From Staphylospora marina (GTDB lineage Bacteria; Bacillota; Bacilli; Thermoactinomycetales; Thermoactinomycetaceae), in assembly GCF_003856495.1 (NCBI RefSeq), contig NZ_CP034118.1, positions 1,654,001-1,718,000 on the forward strand: a stretch of DNA of 64,000 nt, in the 5' to 3' direction. Of the stretch, positions 52,959 to 60,308 are shown piece by piece. The notes under the pieces were generated by a model. It was not told where the DNA came from and made no database searches. It worked only from the letters and a program-made list of their open reading frames with translations. Both the position numbers and the translations under genes were made by a program. Positions within the stretch are counted from its first letter, which is position 1, and each line of letters begins with the position of its first letter.

Positions 52959-53168
52959 ATGAAAGTGATTTGCATTTTGTGCGACAAACCGTTTCAACCG
53001 GACAAGCTGACCATGAAAAAAATCAAAAAATATCCGCACATCATCCAGATTTGCAAAGATTGTCACGACCGGGTGAAAGAGCGCACGCTGCAGCGCATGA
53101 AAGTCCTTCCCCCGGAACCGGAACGGCCGTCTTCGAACCGGAAGCGGAATCACTCCTCAAAGCACTGA
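52959..53168 (+). CDS. ylaI: YlaI-family small zinc-ribbon protein (DUF2197)
   Basis: A 69-residue protein with two CXXC pairs, ICILCDK (Cys5, Cys8) and CKDCHDR, spaced like a zinc ribbon. A basic C-terminal tail (ERPSSNRKRNHSSKH) follows. It resembles B. subtilis YlaI, whose function is unknown, and the ylaH-like gene is two genes away, preserving part of that locus. No alternative in-frame start exists upstream. The last 19 bases overlap the end of the convergent gene. Confidence 0.85.
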   Translation: MKVICILCDKPFQPDKLTMKKIKKYPHIIQICKDCHDRVKERTLQRMKVLPPEPERPSSNRKRNHSSKH

Positions 53169-53440
53169 TTGTAGCGGGGTTCCGCCTGGATGTCCTTCAA
53201 CAGCCGATCGGCTTCATCCCGGGGAAACCTCGCTTCCTCTTCTTTTCCCTCCCGGCGGTAACGGACCACGTAGTCACTTCCGTCCGCCTGTTTTTCGGGA
53301 TCCGTCACGGAGTGAACGTCCCTGAGCAGATCCTCGAAAAAAAGAACCGTATCCCTTGCCGACCGGTCACTCGGCCGGGCATCCCAAACAATGCGAATTT
53401 GCAGCCAGTTGAAGAGGGCATCCTTCAGTTGCACGGACAT
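53150..53440 (-). CDS. Conserved small protein, unknown function
   Basis: A 96-residue acidic, soluble protein beginning MSVQLKDALFNWLQIRIVWD. It has a charged helical middle (DTVLFFEDLLRDVHSV) and a short beta pattern DYVVRYRREGKEEEARFP. I do not recognise the family with certainty; similar short genes occur in the yla region of Bacillus. ATG 53440 follows AAAGGGGAC. It is eight bases after the ylaH-like stop, so is co-transcribed with it and nfo. The 3' end overlaps that of ylaI on the opposite strand. Confidence 0.75.
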   Translation of the reverse strand: MSVQLKDALFNWLQIRIVWDARPSDRSARDTVLFFEDLLRDVHSVTDPEKQADGSDYVVRYRREGKEEEARFPRDEADRLLKDIQAEPRYNQCFEE

Positions 53441-53448
53441 GTCCCCTT

Positions 53449-53751
53449 TCAGCGTTCTTCTTCCCGTTGGGGTCCGCTTTTTTTCTTTCTTACGGCCCAA
53501 AGACGGATCCGGGTGACCGCGATGAGCACGATGGTCACCAACATGGCCGCGACGATGGGCAGACCCGTGTAATGAAACACCGTGAGCAACACGCACCCGA
53601 CCGCAAGCGCGAAGTAGATCACAGCGCTTTTGAGCACCGGCAGCCGGATGGCAAACGCCGTTTTGTAAATGATGCCGGAAAGCACGAGAATCACCGCATA
53701 TACGCCCCAGAAACCGATTGAATCCAACCATTGTTCAAACGCCGTCCACAT
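53449..53751 (-). CDS. ylaH: YlaH-like membrane protein
   Basis: A 100-residue protein with three hydrophobic helices (about 13-33, 40-58, 62-83) and a basic C-terminal tail RKKKSGPQREEER. The stretch LPVLKSAVIYFALAVGC is close to B. subtilis YlaH as I recall it. No function is known. ATG 53751 follows GGGGGC and lies three bases after the nfo stop. Confidence 0.82.
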   Translation of the reverse strand: MWTAFEQWLDSIGFWGVYAVILVLSGIIYKTAFAIRLPVLKSAVIYFALAVGCVLLTVFHYTGLPIVAAMLVTIVLIAVTRIRLWAVRKKKSGPQREEER

Positions 53752-53754
53752 GGT

Positions 53755-54603
53755 TCAAGCCCCCTGCCGGTCTTCCCCGCGAAGTTTGTGCAGATACCGA
53801 ATCTCTTCCGCGTATTCCCCTTCATCATCGACCGGCGTTTCCAGAATGACCGGCAATCCTTGAAACGCTTCTTCCTTCAGGAAGAGTGCCAAAGCCTCCG
53901 CCCCGATTTCACCCTTGCCGATTTTTTCGTGACGGTCTTTCCGGCTGCCCCAGGGAGCCTTGCTGTCGTTGAAATGAATGGCAACGAGATGTTCGAGATA
54001 TCCCGTTTCCTTCATTTCGGTCACCAACCCGTCAAATCGGTCGGGAACCCAGGTGCCGGCCGCAAAGGCATGACACGTGTCAAAGCAAAATCCGATTTTT
54101 TCCGGATGCCGGGTGGACAAGCGGATCTCCGTCAATTCCCGGATGGAAAGCCCCAGTTCGCTTCCTTGTCCCGCCGTGTTCTCCAAAAGCAGTTTGACCG
54201 GGCCGTCGTATTCATCGAGAATGATGTCGAGCGTCTCCACCATTCGGCGTCGGCCGTATTCTTCCCCTTCTCCGACATGTTTGCCGCAATGCACCACCGC
54301 TCCGACCGCCCCGTAGCATTCGGCGATCCGCAAGTCTTCACGGATGGAGCGGATCGTCACTTCATGCAAATCTTCCTTGGGAGTGGACAAATTGGTGATA
54401 TACGGCGTGTGCGCGACGAGCACAATGCCGTGTTCCTTGCAAAACTTCCGGCCCGCTTCGGCATCTTTCACATCTACTTTTTTCGGTCTGAGCCCGCGGG
54501 GATTCTTGGTGAACACCTGAAACGAATCCGCGCCGAGCTCAAAGGCCCGCTTCGATGCCCTTTCAAAGCCTTTGGCCACGCTGATGTGACAACCGATCTT
54601 CAT
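53755..54603 (-). CDS. nfo: Endonuclease IV (AP endonuclease)
   Basis: Zinc-dependent AP endonuclease of base-excision repair, cutting 5' of abasic sites. The 282 residues contain MKIGCHISVAKGFERA, LVAHTPYITNLSTP, VVHCGKHVG, LLLENTAGQGSELG, GFCFDTCHAFAAG, AIHFNDSKAPWGSRKDRHEKIGKG and VILETP, the complete set of metal-ligand motifs. ATG 54603 follows GGAAGGAG. It heads a small operon with ylaH and the 96-residue gene. Confidence 0.98.
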   Translation of the reverse strand: MKIGCHISVAKGFERASKRAFELGADSFQVFTKNPRGLRPKKVDVKDAEAGRKFCKEHGIVLVAHTPYITNLSTPKEDLHEVTIRSIREDLRIAECYGAVGAVVHCGKHVGEGEEYGRRRMVETLDIILDEYDGPVKLLLENTAGQGSELGLSIRELTEIRLSTRHPEKIGFCFDTCHAFAAGTWVPDRFDGLVTEMKETGYLEHLVAIHFNDSKAPWGSRKDRHEKIGKGEIGAEALALFLKEEAFQGLPVILETPVDDEGEYAEEIRYLHKLRGEDRQGA

Positions 54604-54719
54604 TCGCTGTTCTCCTTCCAAATGCAAAAAGCGCCGGGACCGGACGCGAGGCCGACAAATCCGAAAGCGAATTGCCAGCACTCCCGTGCCGTGAACGGGC
54701 GCCGTTTCCTGCCACTATT

Positions 54720-55481
54720 TTAGCATTGCTCTTCCTCGCCGGGCAACCGGACGAGACGGTTCCGGACCTCCAGCATCTTCGAGGGAAGGTTGGTGATCAA
54801 CGCATCCACCCCCGCCCGGATCAACCGTTCGGCCTCGGCAGGGTCATCCACCGTCCAAGGTCGTACCCGGATCCCCGACTTCCGACAACCTTCCACCACT
54901 TCGTCCGGACATGCCAAATGATGCGGATGAATGCCGTCCACTCCCAGATGTTTGGCATACATCCAAGGCTCAACCATGCCGCAGACGTACAGCGCCGCCA
55001 ACCGGAGCCCGGGGCGGAAATGTCTGAGATGCCGGAGGCTGAAGTGATTGAACGAGGAAATCACGACACGGTCCGTGAAACCGTATCGTTCCACCAACCC
55101 GACCACCGCCTCTTCAAGACCCGGATACCGGATGATCCCGTTTTTCAGTTCGATGTTCAGTTCCACATCCGTGTCCCGAAGCCACTCCAACACTTCCGAC
55201 AGAAGGGGGATTCTCTCATCGGCAAAATCCTCCGAGAACCAGCGACCGACCCGGAGCCGTGCCAATTCTCCGGCACTTTTGTCCGCCACTTTTCCCGGAA
55301 CCCCGGCCGTGCGATCCAGCGTTTCGTCATGAATCACCACCACTTCCCGGTTCGCCGTCAAATGGACGTCCAGTTCGATTCCTTCCGCTCCCTCGCTCAC
55401 CGCTTTCATGAATGCGGCCATGGTGTTTTCCGGTGCCGAACGCGAACTGCCCCGATGGGCATACACAAGGGTCCGGGTCAT
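54720..55481 (-). CDS. Glycerophosphodiester phosphodiesterase
   Basis: A 253-residue GDPD-family TIM-barrel. The metal and catalytic motifs are AHRGSSRSAPENTMAAF, GIELDVHLTANREVVVIHDETLDRT, and ELNIELKNG. It hydrolyses glycerophosphodiesters to glycerol-3-phosphate and an alcohol. No signal peptide is seen, so it is a cytoplasmic UgpQ-type enzyme. ATG 55481 follows AAAGGAGG. It stands alone upstream of nfo, with a 116-base gap. Confidence 0.93.
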   Translation of the reverse strand: MTRTLVYAHRGSSRSAPENTMAAFMKAVSEGAEGIELDVHLTANREVVVIHDETLDRTAGVPGKVADKSAGELARLRVGRWFSEDFADERIPLLSEVLEWLRDTDVELNIELKNGIIRYPGLEEAVVGLVERYGFTDRVVISSFNHFSLRHLRHFRPGLRLAALYVCGMVEPWMYAKHLGVDGIHPHHLACPDEVVEGCRKSGIRVRPWTVDDPAEAERLIRAGVDALITNLPSKMLEVRNRLVRLPGEEEQC

Positions 55482-55656
55482 GCAACTTCCTCCTTTGCGG
55501 ATGGATGGACTTGCACAAAAAATCCCGCCGCCGCAACTTTTCGAATCTCCCCTCCGGCACGGCGTGCGGATCCGACATGCATCCCCCGGCGAAATTCAAC
55601 GCCGCGTTCATTGAATTTCTCCCTGACGGTGAACTTTCCCTCCATCCACCCTTGCG

Positions 55657-55691
55657 AAAAAAAGCGCATCCCGGGATCCCCGTGTGCGCTT
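55657..55691 (-). terminator. Terminator after the 71-residue gene
   Basis: AAGCGCA/TGCGCTT outer stem with a GC-rich inner part (GGGATCCC), then seven T on the minus strand, about 35 bases after that gene. The rest of 55482-55656 shows only a doubtful 55-codon frame (see rejected list). Confidence 0.75.
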
Positions 55692-55723
55692 CCATCCGTT
55701 TGAGCGATTCCTCCTCTCCGGCA

Positions 55724-55939
55724 TCAAAGAGCTTCCAGGAGGATCATTTCCCTTCTGATTTCCATCAATCGCTGCTTGCTTCGCTCGATTTCATGCCTGC
55801 AATTGACCTTGAGTGCATCCGCCAGTCTGTCCAGCTCCCGGTCCAGTTCCCGTCTGAGCACGGGAATCCTCTCTTCGGCATCACGGCATTTGTAGGCTCG
55901 AATCATATGTTCCAAGATTGAACCGCACCCCTTTTTCAT
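55724..55939 (-). CDS. Small charged coiled-coil protein, unknown function
   Basis: A 71-residue open frame. From about residue 12 it is almost entirely predicted amphipathic helix (ERIPVLRRELDRELDRL and EIERSKQRLMEIRREMILL), with two cysteines near the N-terminus. Codon usage looks like its neighbours and a strong terminator follows, both supporting a real gene. The start is uncertain: ATG 55939 has no good ribosome binding site, TTG 55915 has AAGGGG upstream, and ATG 55906 is also possible. I recognise no family. Confidence 0.55.
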   Translation of the reverse strand: MKKGCGSILEHMIRAYKCRDAEERIPVLRRELDRELDRLADALKVNCRHEIERSKQRLMEIRREMILLEAL

Positions 55940-56132
55940 GTTTCGGAGTTGGAATCCGGATGTCGTCTTTGTGAGTCTGGATACAGGATTGCCCCGCCCG
56001 TACCGAAATAAACCTGATGAACGAAAGGAGGCGAAAATCAAGGAAAACCCGGGCCTTTCCCCGGCCGTTTCCATCTTCGGCTTCCGTATGGTAAGATGTG
56101 GACAAATTTGCACGAAAACGGAGGGGAAATAC

Positions 56133-56774
56133 GTGCACACACCCGAATTCCGCGATGAAGACTTCCAGGTGTTTCATGTGGAAGGGCTTGAACCCAGAAT
56201 GGAAGCGTTGAAACGGAGAATCCGTCCCAAACTGGAGATGATCGGCACCGAACTCTCGCCCGCGCTCTCCGCGATCATGGGAGAACCGGTCACGTTCCAC
56301 GTGGCGAAACATGCCCGCCGGACGGTTCATCCCCCGGAAGAAACCTGGGTGGCATGGTCGGTGAGCAAACGGGGATACAAAGCCCTTCCCCATTTCCAGT
56401 TCGGTTTGCGGGACACGCATCTGTTCGCATGGTTCGCCCTGATCTACGAATGCCCGGACAAAGCGGAATTTGCCCGCCGCCTCCAGGCGAGGCTCAAGGA
56501 AATCTGGACCCGGATCCCCGATGATTTCATGATTTCCAAGGACCATACGGTGCCCGAGGCGACCGTCAAACGCGATTTGTCCGAAGAAGAGATGCTGAAA
56601 CTGCTGGATCGACTGGAACGGGTGAAAAAAGCCGAGTTTCTGTGCGGAACCTTCATTCCGAGGGAAGAAGCGGTCCACCTGACCAAAGAGCAGCTGATCT
56701 TCCGGGTGGAATCCGCTTTCCGGAAACTCGAACCGCTCTACCGGCTGGCCGTTTTGGAGCCCGCCCGCCGCTGA
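56133..56774 (+). CDS. DUF1054 family protein (YktB-like)
   Basis: A 213-residue protein with FRDEDFQVFHVEGLEPRM near the N-terminus and VTFHVAKHARRTVHPPEETWVAW and YKALPHFQFG, the pattern of the Bacilli-restricted DUF1054/YktB family. A structure is known for this family but no reaction. I start at GTG 56133, eight bases after GGAGGGG; the open frame from 55938 has no supporting signals. A possible extended -10 (TGGTAAGAT, ending 56097) lies upstream. Confidence 0.85.
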   Translation: MHTPEFRDEDFQVFHVEGLEPRMEALKRRIRPKLEMIGTELSPALSAIMGEPVTFHVAKHARRTVHPPEETWVAWSVSKRGYKALPHFQFGLRDTHLFAWFALIYECPDKAEFARRLQARLKEIWTRIPDDFMISKDHTVPEATVKRDLSEEEMLKLLDRLERVKKAEFLCGTFIPREEAVHLTKEQLIFRVESAFRKLEPLYRLAVLEPARR

Positions 56775-56985
56775 CGGAGCCGGCTCCTGCGGCGAATCGT
56801 TTGGACACGGGGAGCGCCGGAAAATGCCTCCAGGAATCCAATTTCGGGATTTCGCGGGGATTTGCCGGTGCTCCCCGTGTTTTTATACGCATGTTCGCAT
56901 GAAATTCTACTTTTGTTCCCGTACTCTTTTTGCTATACTATGCGTCGTGCATGCATCCACACGACGAAGGGTGGCCGCGACTCCG

Positions 56986-58443
56986 ATGAATCAACGACAA
57001 CATCGCACGCCGCTTTTTTCTTTGCTCAAAGAACATGCCGGGAGAAATCCCGTTCAATTTCATATCCCCGGGCACAAAAAAGGGCAGGGAATGGATCCCG
57101 AATTCCGGGATTTCATCGGCCCGAACGCCCTCTCCATCGATTTGATCAACATCGAGCCCCTGGATGACCTGCATCATCCGCGCGGAGCCATCCGGGAAGC
57201 ACAGGAATTGGCCGCCGAGGCATTCGGGGCCGATTATACGTTTTTCTCGGTGCAGGGAACCAGCGGGGCCATCATGACCATGGTCATGTCGGTGCTGAAC
57301 CCCGGGGACAAAATCATCGTCCCCCGAAACGTGCACAAATCGGTGATGTCCGCCATCATCCTGGCGGGAGGTCGCCCGGTGTTCGTTCATCCGGAGATGG
57401 ATGAACGGCTGGGCATCGCCCACGGCATCACGCCCGCCCAAGTGTCCAAAACCCTTGACCGGCATCCGGACGCGAAGGCCGTCCTTGTGATCAATCCCAC
57501 CTACTACGGGATCGCGGGAGATCTCAAGAGCATCGTCGACCTTGTTCACGAACGGAACATTCCGGTATTGGTCGATGAAGCCCACGGGGTGTTGACCCAT
57601 TTTCACCGACGGTTGCCCGTTTCCGCCATGGAAGCCGGCGCGGACATGGCAGCCACCAGTGTGCACAAGCTGGGCGGTTCCCTGACTCAAAGCTCGGTGC
57701 TCAACGTTCGCGAAGGACTTGTCAATGCCCGAAGAGTCCAATCGATCATCAGCATGCTGACCACCACGTCGACTTCATACTTGCTGATGGCATCATTGGA
57801 TGCCGCCCGCCGGTATCTGGCCATTCACGGGCATGAAGTGATCGAGCGGACATTGATGCTGGCCGACACCGCCCGCAAACGCATCAACGAAATTCCCGGC
57901 CTGATGTGCATGGGAAGGGACTGGCTCGGGAGCGAAGCCATGTATGACATGGATGAGACGAAACTCCTGATCCATCTGAAACATCTCGGCATCAGCGGTC
58001 ATGACGCGGAGAGGTGGCTCAGGGAACATCACAACATCGAAGTGGAACTGAGCGATCTGTACAACATTCTGTGCCTGATCACGCCCGGCGACACCGAAGA
58101 GAGCGTGGACCGCCTCATCCGGGCGCTCCGGGATTTGTCCGATCACTTCCATGAACCGGACCGTTCGCGGGAAATTCGCATTCGTTTGCCTGAAATCCCC
58201 GAACTGGTTCTCTCTCCCCGTGAAGCGTTTTACAGCGAAACGATTTCCGTTCCTTTGGAAGAATCCGCCGGAAGAGTGATCGCCGAATTCATCATGATTT
58301 ATCCTCCCGGCATTCCGGTCCTTCTGCCGGGCGAACGCATCACGTCCGAGAACATCTCCTACATCCTTGAACACATCGAAGCCGGTTTGCCCGTGCAGGG
58401 AACCGAGGATCCCTCCGTCCGGCAAGTACGGGTCATCAAATGA
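56986..58443 (+). CDS. speA: Orn/Lys/Arg decarboxylase family protein (SpeA/YaaO type)
   Basis: A 485-residue PLP enzyme of the short Gram-positive decarboxylase group. It contains PVQFHIPGHKKGQGMDP, SVQGTSGAIMTMVM, LVDEAHGVL and ATSVHKLGGSLTQSS with the PLP lysine. The C-terminal domain has SPREAFYSETISVPLEESAGRV and YPPGIPVLLPGERI. B. subtilis SpeA makes agmatine from arginine; lysine decarboxylation is the alternative. ATG 56986 follows GAAGGGTGG. The adjacent SR1P-like gene reproduces the speA-SR1 neighbourhood of B. subtilis, which supports speA. Confidence 0.88.
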   Translation: MNQRQHRTPLFSLLKEHAGRNPVQFHIPGHKKGQGMDPEFRDFIGPNALSIDLINIEPLDDLHHPRGAIREAQELAAEAFGADYTFFSVQGTSGAIMTMVMSVLNPGDKIIVPRNVHKSVMSAIILAGGRPVFVHPEMDERLGIAHGITPAQVSKTLDRHPDAKAVLVINPTYYGIAGDLKSIVDLVHERNIPVLVDEAHGVLTHFHRRLPVSAMEAGADMAATSVHKLGGSLTQSSVLNVREGLVNARRVQSIISMLTTTSTSYLLMASLDAARRYLAIHGHEVIERTLMLADTARKRINEIPGLMCMGRDWLGSEAMYDMDETKLLIHLKHLGISGHDAERWLREHHNIEVELSDLYNILCLITPGDTEESVDRLIRALRDLSDHFHEPDRSREIRIRLPEIPELVLSPREAFYSETISVPLEESAGRVIAEFIMIYPPGIPVLLPGERITSENISYILEHIEAGLPVQGTEDPSVRQVRVIK

Positions 58444-58445
58444 AC

Positions 58446-58488
58446 AAACCGCCTGCCACCTTGTTGCGGCAGGCGGTTTTCGTTTTTT
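58446..58488 (+). terminator. Terminator of speA, probably shared with the SR1P-like transcript
   Basis: Perfect 12-bp stem (58446-58457 with 58468-58479, AAACCGCCTGCC) followed by CGTTTTTT on the plus strand and by GTTTGTT on the minus strand. It can serve both convergent genes. Confidence 0.88.
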
Positions 58489-58501
58489 CGAATGAAACCG
58501 G

Positions 58502-58651
58502 TCAGGCGATTTCGCGGTCACGGATCACGTCTTGATCAGGTGCGCAGGATCGGTCGAGACAGGATTCACAGGTTCCGTACAACGTTCCGAATTTTTCCGA
58601 TTCCACCCAATCGATCACAACGTCGCAATTCATGCAAACGATCGCTTCCAT
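58502..58651 (-). CDS. SR1P-like GapA-binding peptide
   Basis: A 49-residue peptide, MEAIVCMNCDVVIDWVES then EKFGTLYGTC, very close to the 39-residue B. subtilis SR1P, which I recall as starting MGTIVCQDCNEAI and containing EDEKVTTLYGTC. SR1P is encoded by the dual-function small RNA SR1 and binds the glycolytic enzyme GapA. The extra tail SCLDRSCAPDQDVIRDREIA adds two cysteines. ATG 58651 follows GGGGGGAAAGG. In B. subtilis SR1 lies beside speA, as here, though now convergent. Confidence 0.85.
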   Translation of the reverse strand: MEAIVCMNCDVVIDWVESEKFGTLYGTCESCLDRSCAPDQDVIRDREIA

Positions 58652-58696
58652 TTCCTTTCCCCCCGTTTGCTTGAGGCCACGAATGACCGCCGTTTG

Positions 58697-58710
58697 TGAC
58701 AGCGCTTTCA
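58697..58710 (-). promoter_or_regulatory. Catabolite-responsive element (cre) in the SR1-like leader
   Basis: TGAAAGCGCTGTCA on the minus strand matches the CcpA consensus TGWAANCGNTNWCA at every defined position. It lies about 17-30 bases downstream of the expected start, where CcpA acts as a roadblock. Confidence 0.75.
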
Positions 58711-58720
58711 CCACAAATGT

Positions 58721-58748
58721 TATGTCACATATATTATATTATGACATA
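58721..58748 (-). promoter_or_regulatory. Inverted repeat TATGTCA-N14-TGACATA over the -10: CcpN-like operator
   Basis: The perfect inverted repeat (58721-58727 and 58742-58748) flanks the -10 box. Each arm, extended, is one mismatch from the CcpN consensus TRTGHYATAYW as I recall it (TATGTCATAAT and TATGTCACATA). CcpN is the main repressor of B. subtilis sr1. Confidence 0.6.
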
Positions 58749-58762
58749 CTGTTTCAGGTCAA
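58733..58762 (-). promoter_or_regulatory. Sigma-A promoter of the SR1-like RNA
   Basis: TTGACC (58762-58757), an 18-base spacer and TATAAT (58738-58733) on the minus strand, directly after the terminator of the DUF3055 gene, so it can only serve the SR1P-like gene. Confidence 0.75.
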
Positions 58763-58772
58763 AGAAACCATC

Positions 58773-58803
58773 AAAAAAGGCAAATCCGCGAAGGATTTGC
58801 CTT
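58773..58803 (-). terminator. Terminator of the DUF3055 gene
   Basis: Perfect 11-bp stem (58777-58787 with 58793-58803, AAGGCAAATCC) followed by six T on the minus strand, overlapping the gene's last region by only the intergenic bases. Confidence 0.9.
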
Positions 58804-58805
58804 CA

Positions 58806-59114
58806 TCAACTTCCGTTTTCCAGTTCGGCTTCCAACGATTCGGTCGGAAGGTTGGCCTTCAAAAACAGAGATACTTCTTCCGCCTCCTCTTTGGACCCCA
58901 GGTTGAACGTTTTCTGGAGATACTCCAGGTTCTCGGCGTCGGTCAGCGAGAGCAGCGAGGAGCGTCCGGTCTGCATGCAGACGACCAGCGGTTTCCCGAA
59001 GAACATGCGGGTGTAAACGATTCCGAAATCGTACCGGCCGTGTTCCGAGAGAAAGCCGACAAAACGGACTTTGGCCTTTTCGGATTCGTCATACAGGCGA
59101 TCGTACCAGCTCAT
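58806..59114 (-). CDS. DUF3055-like small protein
   Basis: A 102-residue soluble protein: MSWYDRLYDESEKAKVRFVG, then YDFGIVYTRMFFGKPLVVCMQTGRSSLLS. That central block matches my memory of the DUF3055/SAV0927 family of Bacilli and staphylococci, whose function is unknown. It ends with an acidic helical tail. ATG 59114 follows GGGAGGAG. It is followed by its own strong terminator and is about 95 bases downstream of the GAF gene. Confidence 0.8.
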   Translation of the reverse strand: MSWYDRLYDESEKAKVRFVGFLSEHGRYDFGIVYTRMFFGKPLVVCMQTGRSSLLSLTDAENLEYLQKTFNLGSKEEAEEVSLFLKANLPTESLEAELENGS

Positions 59115-59210
59115 TCGTATCTCCTCCCTGTTCCCGAAGATTTTGCCGGCGCCCGAAAAACAGGCCCGTAAGAGGTCAATACCCCTTTTCAATGCTTGTC
59201 AAACATGTTT

Positions 59211-59651
59211 TTATAACCCTTGCTCTTGCATTTTTGACTCAAACAGGGAGACCAACTCCAAAATCAACGAAACATCCCCGTCATCCACCACGCCGCCGGA
59301 TTGCGCGACCACCACCAACACGCCGGTCAGATGATGCCCCCGATAGAACGGAGCGTACACTTCGACCCGGTCCCGGCACCGTTCCCATACAAGGCCACCC
59401 CGAACGGCAGCCCGGCTGATGTTGCCTTCCCCGAAGGGAATCCGTTCAGGCAAAAATCGACGCCCCCGTTCATACCGGCATGCAAATTCCGTGTGTTCCT
59501 TCATGTAAATGGCCGTCCAGTGATACCCCGCCATCCTTTCGGTCAGCTTGTTGCAAACAAAACGGTACAGGGGGTCGAGATCTCCCTGACAACGGTCCGA
59601 TACGGCGCCGATCTCCGAACGGAGTTCATCCAACAGATCCGATTTCTCCAT
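59211..59651 (-). CDS. GAF-domain protein
   Basis: A 146-residue protein that is essentially one GAF domain: PLYRFVCNKLTERMAGYHWTAIYM, a central loop, IPFGEGNISRAAVRGG and YAPFYRGHHLTGVLVVVA. Stand-alone GAF proteins of this size include free-methionine-sulfoxide reductases, but their catalytic cysteines are not evident here, so a ligand-binding or sensory role is more likely. ATG 59651 follows GGGGGAG. The promoter TTGTTT-17-TACACT (59711-59683) precedes it. Confidence 0.82.
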   Translation of the reverse strand: MEKSDLLDELRSEIGAVSDRCQGDLDPLYRFVCNKLTERMAGYHWTAIYMKEHTEFACRYERGRRFLPERIPFGEGNISRAAVRGGLVWERCRDRVEVYAPFYRGHHLTGVLVVVAQSGGVVDDGDVSLILELVSLFESKMQEQGL

Positions 59652-59682
59652 CCGTGACTCCCCCACAATTCAAGTAAATCTC

Positions 59683-59711
59683 AGTGTACCATATAAACCA
59701 TTTGCAAACAA
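59683..59711 (-). promoter_or_regulatory. Promoter of the GAF gene
   Basis: TTGTTT (59711-59706), 17 bases, then TACACT (59688-59683) with a TGG extension on the minus strand, 32 bases before the start codon. Confidence 0.6.
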
Positions 59712-59771
59712 GGTCATTTTTTTAACATTCAAAAAACTGGCTGACCGGTCGGAATCGCTTGTTGCGACCGA

Positions 59772-59800
59772 TTTGCGACAATTCTGCCTCCATGCTAAGA
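59772..59800 (+). promoter_or_regulatory. Promoter of the DUF1885-like gene
   Basis: TTGCGA (59772-59777), 17 bases, then TGC-TAAGAT (-10 at 59795-59800) on the plus strand. A CGGTCG/CGACCG inverted repeat (about 59750-59769) lies just upstream of the -35. Confidence 0.6.
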
Positions 59801-59848
59801 TGGTGGAGAGACTTGCATTGAACGACAAGCGATGGGAGAGAGGGTCCT

Positions 59849-60268
59849 TTGAAAGAAAGCGCTCGCATCAGACTGGTCAAGGGTTCCAAACAGGAAACCG
59901 TCACTTTGCAAGAAGTGAAAGAGGCGTTGGAGCGATACCGGGAAACATTTTCCCTCACCGGCCGCCAATTGGACTGGAGTTACCAGGACGCCGCTTTTCC
60001 ATACGAAGTGGAGGAACGGGAACAATCCGGCTCCCCCTTCCTCTTCCTGAAAGGAACTGACCCCCGTCTTCATCACGGCTTGGTCATCGGGGTCGGACGG
60101 GAATCGGAAGAAGGACCGTACTTCATCCAGGTGGTTCTTCCCGGCACGTCGACCCACGGGGACAAGGCCAAGGCCAACGAATTCTGCAAATATCTGGCGC
60201 GCACGTTCAAAGGGGAGCTGCACCTTTTCAACGGTCGGATCATGTATTTCAACGATCGCAAAGGCTGA
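59849..60268 (+). CDS. DUF1885-like protein, unknown function
   Basis: A 139-residue soluble protein beginning with TTG 59849 (GGGAGAGAGGG upstream). It has ARIRLVKGSKQETVTLQEVK, a conserved-looking WSYQDAAFPYEVEERE and GLVIGVGRESEEGPYFIQVVLP, ending KANEFCKYLARTFKGELHLF. This order agrees with the DUF1885 family of Bacilli as far as I remember it; no function is known. It is a single-gene unit convergent with the HTH-TPR gene. Confidence 0.75.
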   Translation: MKESARIRLVKGSKQETVTLQEVKEALERYRETFSLTGRQLDWSYQDAAFPYEVEEREQSGSPFLFLKGTDPRLHHGLVIGVGRESEEGPYFIQVVLPGTSTHGDKAKANEFCKYLARTFKGELHLFNGRIMYFNDRKG

Positions 60269-60303
60269 AAAAACAATCCCTGGCCATTTTGGCCAGGGAT
60301 TGT
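60267..60303 (-). terminator. Terminator of the HTH-TPR gene
   Basis: Perfect 13-bp stem (60273-60285 with 60291-60303, ACAATCCCTGGCC) followed by six T on the minus strand; starts five bases beyond the stop. It may also end the convergent DUF1885-like transcript. Confidence 0.9.
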
Positions 60304-60308
60304 CGGTT

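Larger units (their letters stand above)
58500..58726 (-). ncRNA. Candidate SR1-like dual-function small RNA
   Basis: The transcript from the promoter at 58733-58762 would begin near 58726. It carries a leader of about 75 bases, the SR1P-like frame, and would end at the shared hairpin, roughly 280 bases in all. B. subtilis SR1 (about 205 nt) both pairs with ahrC mRNA and encodes SR1P. Whether the base-pairing part is conserved cannot be judged here. Confidence 0.55.

Noticed and set aside
55478..55660. A possible 55-63 codon minus-strand gene ending in an ATGA overlap with the glycerophosphodiesterase start
   Set aside because: No usable ribosome binding site, its first codons lie in a terminator, and the product has no recognisable pattern. 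The overlap could be chance.
60267..60308. A pheromone-peptide gene expected next to an RNPP-like regulator
   Set aside because: The terminator follows the regulator gene immediately, and no short secreted-peptide frame with a ribosome binding site is visible on either side.
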